A stretch of 64,000 nucleotides of DNA from Enterobacter sp. JUb54 (GCF_014298075.1 NZ_CP060418.1:1550001-1614000); one strand, 5' to 3'. Shown: positions 1 to 12,301, counted from the first letter of the stretch. The notes: a model not told the origin generated them from the letters alone. A program made the numbers and translations.

Positions 1-439
1 TGTCGAACATCGGGCGGAGATCTTTGACCATGCACGGCTGGAGGGTAACGAAGACAATGATGTCTGGGTCTGCGATAACGCCCGGGTTTACGACCATGCG
101 CGGATCGTCGCCGGACGTGGCGAAGATGCCATCCCGACCCTGCGCTACAGTTCGCAGGTGGCGGAGAACGCGGTGGTCGAGGGAAACTGCGTGCTCAAAC
201 ATCGGGTGATGGTAGGCGGTCATGCCAGGCTCAGCGGCGGCCCGATTCTGCTGGATGACGAGGTGCTGATTCAGGGCCACGCCTGCATCAGCGGCGATGT
301 GGTGATCGAACACCAGGTTGAAATTGGCGACAGCGCCCACATCGATGCCCGCCACGGCGATGCCATCCATCTGCGTGGCCGCAAGGTGATCAACGGCAGC
401 TGCCACATCACCCGCACGCCGCTGCTGGGCTCACTGTAG
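1..439 (+). CDS. ydcK: YdcK-like hexapeptide-repeat protein, 3' part
   Basis: The reading frame is open from base 2 of the window to the TAG at 437-439, so this is the C-terminal ~145 residues of a gene that begins outside. The protein shows imperfect hexapeptide repeats of the left-handed beta-helix type (runs such as [19 protein letters not shown] and [21 protein letters not shown]). Its position beside rimL and opgD matches E. coli ydcK, a YdcK-family protein of uncertain substrate. The family resembles acyltransferase/gamma-class beta-helix proteins, but no catalytic residue can be assigned from this fragment. Its 3' end converges with rimL, with 52 bases between. Confidence 0.8.
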   Translation, partial: VEHRAEIFDHARLEGNEDNDVWVCDNARVYDHARIVAGRGEDAIPTLRYSSQVAENAVVEGNCVLKHRVMVGGHARLSGGPILLDDEVLIQGHACISGDVVIEHQVEIGDSAHIDARHGDAIHLRGRKVINGSCHITRTPLLGSL

Positions 440-491
440 TCCACGTTCGCAGCCCGGCTAAGGCGGAACGCCAACTGCCGGGGAACCGCTC

Positions 492-1058
492 TCACTCCCC
501 GGCGCTGTCGATAATCCGTCCGTAGATATTCTGGTCGTCATAGCTGCCGTTCAGGTACTCCGCCTGCTTCAGGCACCCTTCCAGGCTGAAGCCGTTGCGC
601 AGCGCCACCTGATTGCTCTTGTGGTTCGCCACCCGGCACTTAATCACAAAGCGTCGCACTTCACCGCTGCGCGCATAATGCTGGATAAAGGCCTGCAGCG
701 CCTGCGAAAGCAGCCCCTGGCCCTGGTGATGTTCATCAATCCAGTAACCGATATAGCCGGTCTTATTCAGCGGTTCGATCTGGTTGAACGACAGCACGCC
801 GACCATCTCATCCCCGACAAACAGCAAGAACATTTTGGCGTAGCCGCGCTGATGCAGCATGACGTTCCCCTGCACATGACGGCGGGTTTCATCCTCACTG
901 CTTACCGCCGCCGGCCAGCTTAAAGTGTGCTGTAACCAGTGCTTATTTTTTTCAACCAGCTGATGTAATGCGCTGACGTAGCGTTCATCCACCGCGCGCA
1001 GCGTCAGCTGGTCAGTTACCGGGATTGCTTCAGGGACGGGAGGGGTTTGGTCAGACAT
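492..1058 (-). CDS. rimL: Ribosomal-protein-L7/L12-serine N-acetyltransferase RimL
   Basis: A 188-residue GNAT-fold acetyltransferase. In E. coli RimL uses acetyl-CoA to acetylate the N-terminal serine of ribosomal protein L12, giving L7. The acetyl-CoA binding motif is visible around residues 112-118 (QGQGLLS), after the beta-strand GYIGYWID. Length and position between ydcK and opgD match E. coli rimL. In K-12 the small gene ydcH lies between opgD and rimL. Here only 62 bases separate rimL from opgD, so ydcH is absent at this site. The symbol rests on synteny and overall resemblance; GNAT proteins diverge in substrate, so the exact target is inferred. Confidence 0.88.
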   Translation of the reverse strand: MSDQTPPVPEAIPVTDQLTLRAVDERYVSALHQLVEKNKHWLQHTLSWPAAVSSEDETRRHVQGNVMLHQRGYAKMFLLFVGDEMVGVLSFNQIEPLNKTGYIGYWIDEHHQGQGLLSQALQAFIQHYARSGEVRRFVIKCRVANHKSNQVALRNGFSLEGCLKQAEYLNGSYDDQNIYGRIIDSAGE

Positions 1059-1120
1059 AGCGCTCTCTCACGGCAAGGTTCCTCCGCGACGACATCGCGC
1101 CGCCGCGGGGGAATCTGCGA

Positions 1121-2948
<1,828 letters not shown>

Positions 2949-2954
2949 GACGGG

Positions 2955-3731
2955 TTATTTGACGCTGACGTCAATACCCGGGAAATATTTGGCCGCCAGA
3001 CGGGTGATGGTGCCATCGGCGCGCACCTTATCGATCGCCGCATCCAGCTGCTTTTTGGTGACCTCGTCTCCTTTACGCAGACCGTAGCCGATCCCGCTGC
3101 CGAGAATGGTATCGTCAGCCACCGGCGCGCCAATGAAACCGAACCCTTTGCCCTGCGGCTTGCTGAGGAAACCGGCCTGCCCGGCGGCGGACATCACCAG
3201 CGAGGCGTCGATACGGCCGTTCAGCAGATCCGCCCACGCCATGTTCTGATCTTTGTACGACACCACCGTCACGCCGTGTTTTTCCCAGTGCTCTTTGGCG
3301 AAGGTTTCCTGAATTGATCCCTGCAGCACGCCGATGGTTTTGCCTTTCAGCCCTTCCGGCGTCGCCTGCATGCCGCTATCCGCTTTGCCTACCAGCTGCG
3401 AAGGGATACGGTAAATCGGCTGGGTGAAGTCGATGCTTTTGCGCCGCTGCTCGGTGATATTCATCGCCGAGTTGATGGCGTCGAACTTTTTCGCCACCAG
3501 CCCTGGGATCAGCGCATCAAACGAAGTCTCTTCCCAGCGGCATTTCAGCCCGGCCGCCTGGCAAATCGCATTCCCGAGCTCAATATCAAAACCGACCAGC
3601 TCCCCTGCGGTGTTGCGGCTTTCAAACGGCGGGTATTCGGCTTCTACCCCGTAGCGCAGCTCGCTGGCCGCCAGCGAAGAGAAGGTACAGAACATCCCCA
3701 GTGCAAGGGTGAGGGCTTTCAATTTCATCAT
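2955..3731 (-). CDS. Periplasmic amino-acid-binding protein (SBP family 3), orphan
   Basis: A 258-residue solute-binding protein of the HisJ/ArtJ/LAO type, normally the periplasmic receptor of a polar amino-acid ABC importer. A cleavable signal peptide covers about residues 1-22 (LALGMFCTFSSLAA). The mature part begins with the typical ELRYGVEAEYPPFE strand, followed by FDIELGNAICQ and the NITEQRRKSIDFTQPIY block characteristic of cationic/polar amino-acid binders. ATG codons at 3731 and 3728 share a GGAGCCCC ribosome site. The gene starts 8 bases after the aminotransferase stop, so the two are probably one operon. No permease or ATPase gene accompanies it, so it must borrow another importer's membrane parts or act otherwise. 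The ligand cannot be read from sequence. Confidence 0.85.
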   Translation of the reverse strand: MMKLKALTLALGMFCTFSSLAASELRYGVEAEYPPFESRNTAGELVGFDIELGNAICQAAGLKCRWEETSFDALIPGLVAKKFDAINSAMNITEQRRKSIDFTQPIYRIPSQLVGKADSGMQATPEGLKGKTIGVLQGSIQETFAKEHWEKHGVTVVSYKDQNMAWADLLNGRIDASLVMSAAGQAGFLSKPQGKGFGFIGAPVADDTILGSGIGYGLRKGDEVTKKQLDAAIDKVRADGTITRLAAKYFPGIDVSVK

Positions 3732-3739
3732 GGGGCTCC

Positions 3740-4909
3740 TTAACGCGGCTTAACGTGACACAGTGCCTGAGCACCGGCCAGCAATGTGGCTTCATCTTTA
3801 GCAAAAGAGAGGCGAATCAGTTTGTTATCAGTGCCATCAGTATAAAACGCTGACAGGGGGATCGTCGCCACCCCATAATCGGTGATCAGTCGCTTGACCA
3901 TCTCGCTGTCGCTTTCATCGCTGAAGTGGCTGTAGTCGGCGAGCATGAAGAACGAGCCCGCGCTCGGCAGCAGGCGGAATGGCGAATCGGCCAGCAGTCG
4001 CTGGAGGAGATCGCGTTTCTGCTGATAGAACGCCGCCAGCGACAGCCAGCTTTGCGGGTCGGTCATATGCCCGGCAAAAGCGTACTGCATCGGCGTGTCG
4101 GCGGAGAACATCAGGAACTGGTGGACTTTGCAGATCTCGTCCATCAGCGCGGCGGGCGCCACGCAGTACCCTACGCGCCAGCCGGTTACGTGGTAGGTTT
4201 TGCCAAACGACGAGATGATGACGCTGCGCTCTGCCAGCTGCGGATGGGTCGCCATCCCGTGGTGTTGCTCGCCGTCAAAGACCACATGTTCGTACACTTC
4301 ATCGGACAAAATCACGATGTCGGTGTTGCGCGTCAGGGCCGCCAGCTGGTTCAAATCCTCCCGGGAGAACACCTGCCCGCTGGGATTATGCGGCGTGTTG
4401 ACGATAATCATCCGCGTACGCGGAGTGATGGCGGCGCGGACCTCATCCCAGTTGACGCTAAAATCCGGCACCGTCAGCTTGATGGCGACCGGCGTGGCCC
4501 CCTGCAGACGAACAATGGGCGCATAGCTGTCAAAAGAGGGTTCGAAGTAGATAACCTCATCTCCCGGGTGCACCAGCCCGCCAATCGCCGAGTAGATCCC
4601 CTGGCTGGCGCTGGCGGTAATCAGCACTTCACTGTCGACATCGTAGCGGGTGCCGTACAGCGTCGCGATTTTTTCAGCAATGCGCTCTTTGAGCACCGGC
4701 AGGCCGGTCATCGGCGCATACTGGTTGTGCCCGGCTTCCATCGCCTGGGTGACGCCGGCGATCAGCCCGGCATCACAGGCAAAATTGGGGGCGCCCTGAG
4801 AAAGGTTAATGGCCTTATGTTGGGCGGAAAGTTGACCGATTACGGTAAAAATCGTGGTGCCGACATCCGGTAATTTGGAGCGGGTTGTCACCGGGGAGGT
4901 AAGACTCAT
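3740..4909 (-). CDS. PLP-dependent class I aminotransferase (YbdL-like)
   Basis: A 389-residue fold-type I aminotransferase. Seen directly are NTPHNPSG at about 171-178, SDEVYEH at 202-208 and the Schiff-base lysine K237 in SSFGKTYHVTGW. It resembles E. coli YbdL (methionine aminotransferase; 386 residues) in length and motifs such as NQYAPMTG. However, it sits in a different place and appears to be the first gene of an operon with a downstream amino-acid-binding protein. A role in transaminating the amino acid bound by that protein is plausible inference. The amino donor and keto acceptor are unknown. Confidence 0.85.
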   Translation of the reverse strand: MSLTSPVTTRSKLPDVGTTIFTVIGQLSAQHKAINLSQGAPNFACDAGLIAGVTQAMEAGHNQYAPMTGLPVLKERIAEKIATLYGTRYDVDSEVLITASASQGIYSAIGGLVHPGDEVIYFEPSFDSYAPIVRLQGATPVAIKLTVPDFSVNWDEVRAAITPRTRMIIVNTPHNPSGQVFSREDLNQLAALTRNTDIVILSDEVYEHVVFDGEQHHGMATHPQLAERSVIISSFGKTYHVTGWRVGYCVAPAALMDEICKVHQFLMFSADTPMQYAFAGHMTDPQSWLSLAAFYQQKRDLLQRLLADSPFRLLPSAGSFFMLADYSHFSDESDSEMVKRLITDYGVATIPLSAFYTDGTDNKLIRLSFAKDEATLLAGAQALCHVKPR

Positions 4910-5024
4910 AGTTAATCCTTTCTCATTTTAATTGCATAACCATTCAATCCAAAGCGCTACCCGGCGACAAACGAATTGTTGTCATAGTAGCCATGCATTC
5001 TGATCATGCCTTGAGAAAAGAGAC

Positions 5025-5042
5025 GGCCAGCAGAGGCTGGCC
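5025..5042 (-). terminator. Terminator after ycaC
   Basis: Perfect 7-base stem GGCCAGC/GCTGGCC with a 4-base loop just beyond the ycaC stop. On the minus strand it is followed by a T-rich run (CTCTTTTCTC), as expected for an intrinsic terminator. Confidence 0.65.
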
Positions 5043-5053
5043 GGAGGGGAAAA

Positions 5054-5677
5054 TTACTTGCTGGTTAAGGTGTTAAAGCTGGTCATCAGGTTGCGGTAGT
5101 CCGGAATATGGTTGGAGAACAGCGTCCCCAGCCCTTCCACATCATTGCGCCAGTCGCGATGTAGTTCACAGGCGGCACCAAACCATGACATCAGCTGCAC
5201 CCCGGCCTGCGACATACGATCCCAGGCGGCGTCGCGAGTAATCGGGTTAAAGGTGCCGGACGCATCGGTGATAACGAAGACCTCATATCCCTCTTCTATC
5301 GCCGACAACGCCGGGAATGCCACGCAAACCTCGGTGACCACCCCGGCGATAATCAGCTGTTTCTTGCCGGTGGCTTTTACGGCTTTGACGAAATCTTCGT
5401 TATCCCAGGCGTTAATATTCCCCGGACGGGCAATATAAGGGGCATCCGGGAACTGGGCTTTCAGCTCCGGCACCAGCGGGCCATTGGGGCCGTTTTCAAA
5501 ACTGGTGGTCAGGATGGTCGGCAGGCCAAAGTATTTCGCCATGTCCCCCAGCGCCAGCACGTTGTTTTTGAATTTATCCGGGTCGATATCGCGCACTAAC
5601 GATAATAGCCCGGCCTGATGATCCACCAGCAGGACAGCTGCATCATTTTTATCCAGACGAACGTAGGGTTTAGCCAT
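5054..5677 (-). CDS. ycaC: Isochorismatase-family cysteine hydrolase YcaC
   Basis: A 207-residue cytoplasmic protein nearly identical to E. coli YcaC, a member of the isochorismatase/cysteine hydrolase superfamily whose natural substrate is not established. The superfamily catalytic aspartate is D19 (LLVDHQAG) and the nucleophilic cysteine is C118 (VVTEVCVAFPA). In K-12 ycaC lies elsewhere in the chromosome, so the copy here is in an accessory context. It is divergent from a LysR regulator (189 bases between starts), the usual arrangement for a regulator controlling its neighbour. Confidence 0.92.
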   Translation of the reverse strand: MAKPYVRLDKNDAAVLLVDHQAGLLSLVRDIDPDKFKNNVLALGDMAKYFGLPTILTTSFENGPNGPLVPELKAQFPDAPYIARPGNINAWDNEDFVKAVKATGKKQLIIAGVVTEVCVAFPALSAIEEGYEVFVITDASGTFNPITRDAAWDRMSQAGVQLMSWFGAACELHRDWRNDVEGLGTLFSNHIPDYRNLMTSFNTLTSK

Positions 5678-5866
5678 GATCTCTTCCTCATTTAACTATC
5701 AGGTTATCCCCGCCAGCGCTCCTGCGCGGGCAGATGCTTACAACTCATGGCAAATCATAGTTCAGTTACTGGCGGAGGATTAGCCGTCGAAAGTAGAACG
5801 CATTGTCCCATTCTCTGAACGAAGCTGGCATACTGCCTATGATCAAATTGCATAGCTGGAGCAACG
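5678..5866. promoter_or_regulatory. Divergent promoter region, ycaC / LysR regulator
   Basis: 189 bases between divergent start codons, AT-richer than the flanking genes. It must contain both promoters and is the expected site for a T-N11-A LysR operator. No single palindrome stands out enough to name. Confidence 0.5.
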
Positions 5867-6715
5867 ATGTCGCGAAGCGCCCTGCCTTTTCATGCCGTGG
5901 AAACCTTTCTGGTGACCGCCCGGCATCTTAATTTGACCCATGCCGCGCGTGAGCTGTGCCTGACCCAGGGGGCGGTCAGCCGCCAGATCGCCGCGCTGGA
6001 GGCCTGGTTTGGTTTTGCGCTTTTTGCCCGCCACGCCCGCGGGCTGCATCTGACCCCGCAGGGTAGCGCCCTCTACCCGGAACTGCAGTCGGCATTCGGC
6101 CAGCTGGTGGCGGTGGCGGAACAGGCGCGTCAGCAGCAGACCGTGGTGCGCCTGAAGGCCCCGACCTGCGCCATTCGCTGGCTGGTTCCCCGGCTGGTGG
6201 CTATCGAGCAGCGCCATCCGGAGCTGCAGATTGCGCTCACCACCACCACGGAACATAGCGTGAACTTCAGAACTGAACCCTACGATGCGGCGATTGTATT
6301 CGGTACCCAGCACAGCGCCGGCGATCTGCTGTTTGAAGAGGCGCTGACGCCGGTGAGCAACGGCAGCCTCGCCTGCGACGACACCCTCAGCGACGTCACC
6401 TTTTTGCACCCGACGCGGGATAAGACCGACTGGTCGCTGTGGCTGACCACCTTTTCACCGGACACGCCGCTGGCGATGCGCAAAAATCAGCACTTTGACA
6501 CCATGGATCTGGCGATCACCGCCGCCATGCAGGGGCTGGGGATCGCCATGGCGGACGCCACGCTGGTGGCGGAAGATGTGCGGGCGGGTCGCCTGGCGCG
6601 CCCCTTCCCCTTAAGCGTGAAAACCGGCGCCAGCTACCGGCTGGTGCTGCGCCACGTGCCGAGCAAGGCCGAGGGACTGACGCGCTTTCGCGAAGAACTG
6701 CTTAATCCAGCGTAA
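5867..6715 (+). CDS. LysR-family transcriptional regulator (GcvA-like)
   Basis: A 282-residue LysR-type regulator. The N-terminal winged helix-turn-helix is clear (NLTHAARELCLTQGAVSRQIAALE, about residues 20-43), followed by the inducer-binding domain. The opening (LPFHAVETFLVTARHLNLTHAA) places it in the GcvA/AmpR branch. GAG sits seven bases before the ATG. It is divergent from ycaC and is the most likely regulator of that gene. Its last 14 bases overlap the end of the convergent carboxylesterase gene. Confidence 0.88.
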   Translation: MSRSALPFHAVETFLVTARHLNLTHAARELCLTQGAVSRQIAALEAWFGFALFARHARGLHLTPQGSALYPELQSAFGQLVAVAEQARQQQTVVRLKAPTCAIRWLVPRLVAIEQRHPELQIALTTTTEHSVNFRTEPYDAAIVFGTQHSAGDLLFEEALTPVSNGSLACDDTLSDVTFLHPTRDKTDWSLWLTTFSPDTPLAMRKNQHFDTMDLAITAAMQGLGIAMADATLVAEDVRAGRLARPFPLSVKTGASYRLVLRHVPSKAEGLTRFREELLNPA

Positions 6716-8210
6716 CGTGGTGGCGCATCACCCGGCGAAATAGCGCCAGTCGCGCGCGCATAAAGCGGTTTTCCAGTTTAAAACCGGCGCGCTTATGCAA
6801 CCCGATGCGCAGCAGTCGATCCCGCCCACGCAGGCAGGCCGGCCAGCGCACGACACCCGGCAGTTCGCGACAGTGGTGCCCCGCCAGGCGCGCAAAATTG
6901 ACCCAGTAGTTGGCGACCTCGGCGGCAAAGGCGTTATCGTCATCGCTGGCATAGGTGCGCACTGGTTCGGAAAGCCTGAGAGTATCAAATACATACGGCA
7001 CTTCATCGCCGTGCCACGCCCCGTGCGGGCAGGTCTCCTCGGCACCCTGCGGAACATAGTCAAACCAGTAGCGCCAGCACGGTTGTCCCACGCGCTGCTG
7101 GGCCTGCATCACTACATAGCCGAGGGTGGTAAACGCCATGTCGCGACACACTTCGCGTCCGAGGTTTTCGTCCCCCTTAACCCCCGGATAGAGCAGCTTA
7201 ATCAGCCCCAGTCCCAGGCGCCGTTCGCGACGCAGCTTTTGGATCTGCCCGGCGATATCGACGCCAAACACCGCCATCACGCTGGCTTCATCGCTATTCG
7301 AGCCAATCATCACCGGCAGCGGATGCTGACGACCGGCAAAAAAGGCCTCCAGCATCGGCTGGGGCAGCACCGCGTCACCGGCGATCGGCGCCGGGCCGAT
7401 GGTCAACGGTGCGGTCAGCGACCAGAAAGCCTCCGCCGGGATCGCCCGCAGCTGTTCCGCGCTGGCTTCAGGAAGCGAAAAGTGTTCGGCTAACCGTTGC
7501 CCCTTCTCCAGCGCCTTGTCGCGCGGCAGGTCCGGCAGCGTATAGCCGCTCTGAATAATGGCTTTATGGAACAGACCACGGGATTTTGGCGACACCATCA
7601 GCGACAGCACGCTGCGCGCACCGGCTGATTCACCAAACAGGGTCACGTTGGTGGCGTCGCCGCCGAAGGCATGGATGTTCTCCTGCACCCACTGCAGCGC
7701 CGCGATTTGATCGAGCAGGGCAAAATTATAGACTCGTTCGCCATCTTCCCCTTCCAGCGCCGGGTGGGCAAAGAACCCCAGATGGCCAAGCCGGTAGTTA
7801 ACGGTTACCACCACCACGTCGCGCCCCGCCAGCGCGGCGCCATCGTAAGGCGGCAGGCTGCCGGCGCCGATCGTGAAACCGCCGCCGTGTAGCCAGACCA
7901 TCACCGGCAGCGGCTGTGAACGCGTCGCCGGCGCCCAGACGTTCAGGTACAGGCAATCTTCTGAGAAACGGCCCGGATCGCCGCCGCCCAGCTCGCGGCA
8001 GTATTCAATGTCCTGCCAGCTGGCAGCGGAAAAAGTGGTGGCATCGCGCACGCCCTGCCAGCGCGCGGGAGGCTGAGGGGCGCGCCAGCGGAGTGCGCCG
8101 ACCGGCGGCGCGGCAAAGGGGATCCCGCGCCAGATGTGGATCCCCTGTTCGGTGGTTCCGGATAACGTCCCTTGCCGGGTGTTAACCAGCGGAGTCGACA
8201 ACGTCTGCAT
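6702..8210 (-). CDS. Type-B carboxylesterase/lipase family protein
   Basis: A 502-residue alpha/beta hydrolase of the carboxylesterase type B (cholinesterase-like) family. The oxyanion-hole motif HGGGF is at 108-112, the nucleophile is S195 in GESAGA, and the N-terminal EDCLYLNVW block at 84-92 is a family signature. An acidic residue in SNSDEASV and a histidine in CPHGAWHGDEVPYVF probably complete the triad. No signal peptide is visible, so it is likely cytoplasmic. Members hydrolyse p-nitrobenzyl, phenmedipham or other small esters; the natural substrate here is unknown. It lies 52 bases downstream of ydcJ on the same strand and could be cotranscribed. Confidence 0.88.
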   Translation of the reverse strand: MQTLSTPLVNTRQGTLSGTTEQGIHIWRGIPFAAPPVGALRWRAPQPPARWQGVRDATTFSAASWQDIEYCRELGGGDPGRFSEDCLYLNVWAPATRSQPLPVMVWLHGGGFTIGAGSLPPYDGAALAGRDVVVVTVNYRLGHLGFFAHPALEGEDGERVYNFALLDQIAALQWVQENIHAFGGDATNVTLFGESAGARSVLSLMVSPKSRGLFHKAIIQSGYTLPDLPRDKALEKGQRLAEHFSLPEASAEQLRAIPAEAFWSLTAPLTIGPAPIAGDAVLPQPMLEAFFAGRQHPLPVMIGSNSDEASVMAVFGVDIAGQIQKLRRERRLGLGLIKLLYPGVKGDENLGREVCRDMAFTTLGYVVMQAQQRVGQPCWRYWFDYVPQGAEETCPHGAWHGDEVPYVFDTLRLSEPVRTYASDDDNAFAAEVANYWVNFARLAGHHCRELPGVVRWPACLRGRDRLLRIGLHKRAGFKLENRFMRARLALFRRVMRHHVTLD

Positions 8211-8262
8211 GACCTGATTCCTTTTGCGGTCGTCAATGGTTCATGTCAGCAGAGTACCGGTT

Positions 8263-9606
8263 TCAGAGCAGACCGCAACGGCGTTTGCTGCGCTCCTCCG
8301 CCTGTTGGTAGAGGGTGAACTCATCCAGCACCGGGCAACCGAGCGCCGTTTCGAAGGCCTCGCGGCTGGCATTGCCGTGGCTGCGGGCCTGGGTTTCATT
8401 GCCGAGATTCGACTGAAAAATCCCGGCGGCGCTCACCGGTAAAAAATCTTCATAAATAATCGGTTGGGCGATAAGCCAGCCGCGTTCGATGAGCGGCTGC
8501 GGATCGTCCCCGTGACCGAATGCCTGACGGTGGGCTTCCCCCGCCGGCGTCAGACGGTAGCGGAACCACGCCAGCCCCTGCTGACGCAGCAGGAATTCGC
8601 TGTCCGGGAACTGGCTGAACACCTCCTGCAGATGGCGCTGGTGGTTCAGGTTATCTTTGCCAACCCCGGCTTCGTTCAGCAGACGGTCATACAGCGCGCG
8701 GCCCTTCGGCGTTAAGGCGATCCCGCGCTGCTCGATTTCGCCAAAGCGCGCGGTGTGGGTGCCTTGCTGCTCCCCGTTAAACATCACCGGCTCTTCGAGG
8801 GCTTTAAAACTGGTCTGCCGCAGTAAAATCGGCACCTCGCGGCGCGGCGGCCCTTCGATTAACGCTTTCGGGACAATCCCGCACTCGGGCATCAGGGACT
8901 GCACCCGGTCGATATCGAGAGTACGCGGCGTCAGGTGGTTAATATGGCAGCCGGGGAAGCACACCACATCGGCAATCAGCCGGTGTTCGTTACTCAGTGC
9001 GTGATAGCTGTCGGCGTCGACCGTCGCATGGCTGTGCCAGCGGAAGGTCTCCAGCGCCTCGCGGATAAATTCCCGGGCCTCGGCAGGGCTAAAGCTGCCC
9101 TGCTCTTCATGCCGGGCGATCAGCTCGCGGCAACGCGGGGTGAAGATGTCGCGTCGGGCCAGGATCTCCGCCGCCCGCTGGCGCAGTTCAGCGCTGGCAA
9201 TCAGCTCCAGGCGCAGCAGCGAGGTAAAGATACGGAACGGATTACGCGCCAGCGCCGCGTCATCAATCGGGCGAAACGCCGTGGAATGCACCGGCACACC
9301 CGCCTGCGATAAATCGTAATAGCTCACGGGGAACATCCCCATGATGGCAAACATCCGGCGCAACGTCGCCAGCTCCTCCGCCGTGCCGACGCGAATTGCG
9401 CCGTGGCGTTCCACATTCAGCCGCGATAGCTCGTCCGCATTAGCCAGTTGTTCATGGAGTTTCGGATGCTGCTCCAGCACCGCCAGATTTACGTCCGCCA
9501 CCAGCTCCAGTAACGTCCCGTACTGTGGAACTTCCTGCTGGTACATCGCCGACATTGCCTGCGAAAAGTGTTCCCGAATCTCATCAGCCGTGATGGTGTT
9601 CGCCAT
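8263..9606 (-). CDS. ydcJ: 2-oxoadipate dioxygenase/decarboxylase family protein YdcJ
   Basis: A 447-residue protein with the same length as E. coli YdcJ. The family includes Pseudomonas HglS, an Fe(II) enzyme that converts 2-oxoadipate to D-2-hydroxyglutarate in lysine catabolism. Candidate metal ligands sit where HglS has them: H68 (VERHGAIR), H224 (HINHLTPRTLDID) and E290 or E292 (FGEIEQRG). R72 corresponds to the substrate-contacting arginine. This matches my memory of HglS numbering shifted by two. In E. coli ydcJ lies next to opgD; here five accessory genes separate them. Confidence 0.88.
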   Translation of the reverse strand: MANTITADEIREHFSQAMSAMYQQEVPQYGTLLELVADVNLAVLEQHPKLHEQLANADELSRLNVERHGAIRVGTAEELATLRRMFAIMGMFPVSYYDLSQAGVPVHSTAFRPIDDAALARNPFRIFTSLLRLELIASAELRQRAAEILARRDIFTPRCRELIARHEEQGSFSPAEAREFIREALETFRWHSHATVDADSYHALSNEHRLIADVVCFPGCHINHLTPRTLDIDRVQSLMPECGIVPKALIEGPPRREVPILLRQTSFKALEEPVMFNGEQQGTHTARFGEIEQRGIALTPKGRALYDRLLNEAGVGKDNLNHQRHLQEVFSQFPDSEFLLRQQGLAWFRYRLTPAGEAHRQAFGHGDDPQPLIERGWLIAQPIIYEDFLPVSAAGIFQSNLGNETQARSHGNASREAFETALGCPVLDEFTLYQQAEERSKRRCGLL

Positions 9607-9723
9607 GATGCCTTACCTCCAGTGGATACTTCCTGGAGTGTAGAAAAGGCCGATGGCGGCGGCGGGAAGAATTTACAAATTGTGATGAGGATAACCTGCC
9701 TCCCGCTTTTCGTCCGTTTGTGA

Positions 9724-9740
9724 CATAACCTAAAGTTATG
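9724..9740. promoter_or_regulatory. Candidate PcaQ operator upstream of pcaH
   Basis: A 17-base palindrome, CATAAC-N5-GTTATG, with LysR-type spacing, 110 bases before the pcaH start. It agrees with the ATAACC-N4-GGTTAA type motif I recall for rhizobial PcaQ. Assignment to PcaQ is inference from the neighbouring regulator gene. Confidence 0.6.
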
Positions 9741-9831
9741 GAAAACACCCTTTAATTTCACTTTAAATTAACATTACATTTACACACACTGTTTCTGGCG
9801 ATAACACAATAAGAAGCCCCTCTACCGATAG

Positions 9832-11207
<1,376 letters not shown>

Positions 11208-11226
11208 GTGCTTTCTCGCCTGATTT

Positions 11227-11259
11227 GCCCCGACCTGGCTCGGGGCGTCTGTTTTTTGT
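11227..11259 (+). terminator. Terminator after pcaHG
   Basis: Perfect 7-base stem GCCCCGA/TCGGGGC (11227-11246) followed within a few bases by TTTTTT, 20 bases after the pcaG stop. Confidence 0.85.
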
Positions 11260-11377
11260 ACAAAATGAAAAAACTTGTAATACATCAAGATGAAATGTTA
11301 ATAATATTTTGCTATCAGGTTATCAAAATTCAATAACTTCGCTTGTCACCTATGCTGCTCTGTTTTTAACATCGATT

Positions 11378-12301
11378 ATGGAAAAAAATGGTCTTTTCAG
11401 TCAGCGCATTCGCTTGCGCCATCTACACACTTTCGTGGCCGTCGCTCAACAGGGAACTCTGGGGCGCGCGGCTGAAACCCTCAATCTCAGCCAGCCTGCG
11501 TTATCTAAAACGCTCAATGAACTGGAACAGCTGACCGGCACGCGACTGTTTGAACGCGGACGCCTCGGGGCTCAGCTGACGCTGGTCGGCGAACAGTTCC
11601 TCACTCATGCGGTAAAAGTCCTCGACGCGCTCAATACGGCGGGCCAGGCGCTTAACCGTAAAGAGGGGTTGAATAATGACGTGGTGCGCATCGGCGCGCT
11701 GCCCACCGCCGCGCTGGGGATCCTGCCCACGGTCATTGGCCAGTTCCACCAACAACAAAAAGATATCACCCTGCAGGTCGCCACCATGAATAACACCATG
11801 CTGCTGGCGGGCCTGAAATCCGGTGAAATTGACATCGGTATCGGGCGGATGTCTGACCCGGAACTGATGAGCGGCCTGAACTATGAGCTGTTGTTCCTCG
11901 AATCCCTGAAGCTGGTGGTTCGTCCCGGACACCCTTTATTGCAGGAGACCGTCACCCTCAGTCGGGTGATGGAGTGGCCGGTAGTGGTGTCACCCAAAGG
12001 CACTATCCCGCGCCAGAATGCCGAAACCCTGCTGCAAAGCCAGGGGTGTAAAATCCCTGCCGGCTGTATCGAGACGCTCTCCGCGTCGTTATCGCGCCAG
12101 CTGACCGTCAACTATGACTACATCTGGTTCGTTCCGTCCGGTGCGGTTAAAGACGATCTGCGCCGGGGCTTGCTGGCTACCCTGCCGATCCCGACCGAAG
12201 GCGCGGGGGAGCCGATTGGTATTCTGACCCGCGTGGACGCGACCTTCTCCTCCGGCGCACAAACGTTACTGAGCGCCATTCGCAAATCGATGCCTGCCTG
12301 A
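11378..12301 (+). CDS. pcaQ: LysR-family pca operon regulator PcaQ
   Basis: A 307-residue LysR regulator with its helix-turn-helix around residues 26-49 (TLGRAAETLNLSQPALSKTLNELE). Family members near pca genes activate pcaHG and related operons in response to 3-carboxymuconate-type intermediates. The frame extends upstream to a TTG at 11309, but the ATG at 11378 starts the conserved RIRLRHLHTFVAVAQQGTL block after a short leader, so it is preferred. The ribosome site there is weak. It follows the pcaHG terminator, so it probably has its own promoter. Confidence 0.88.
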   Translation: MEKNGLFSQRIRLRHLHTFVAVAQQGTLGRAAETLNLSQPALSKTLNELEQLTGTRLFERGRLGAQLTLVGEQFLTHAVKVLDALNTAGQALNRKEGLNNDVVRIGALPTAALGILPTVIGQFHQQQKDITLQVATMNNTMLLAGLKSGEIDIGIGRMSDPELMSGLNYELLFLESLKLVVRPGHPLLQETVTLSRVMEWPVVVSPKGTIPRQNAETLLQSQGCKIPAGCIETLSASLSRQLTVNYDYIWFVPSGAVKDDLRRGLLATLPIPTEGAGEPIGILTRVDATFSSGAQTLLSAIRKSMPA

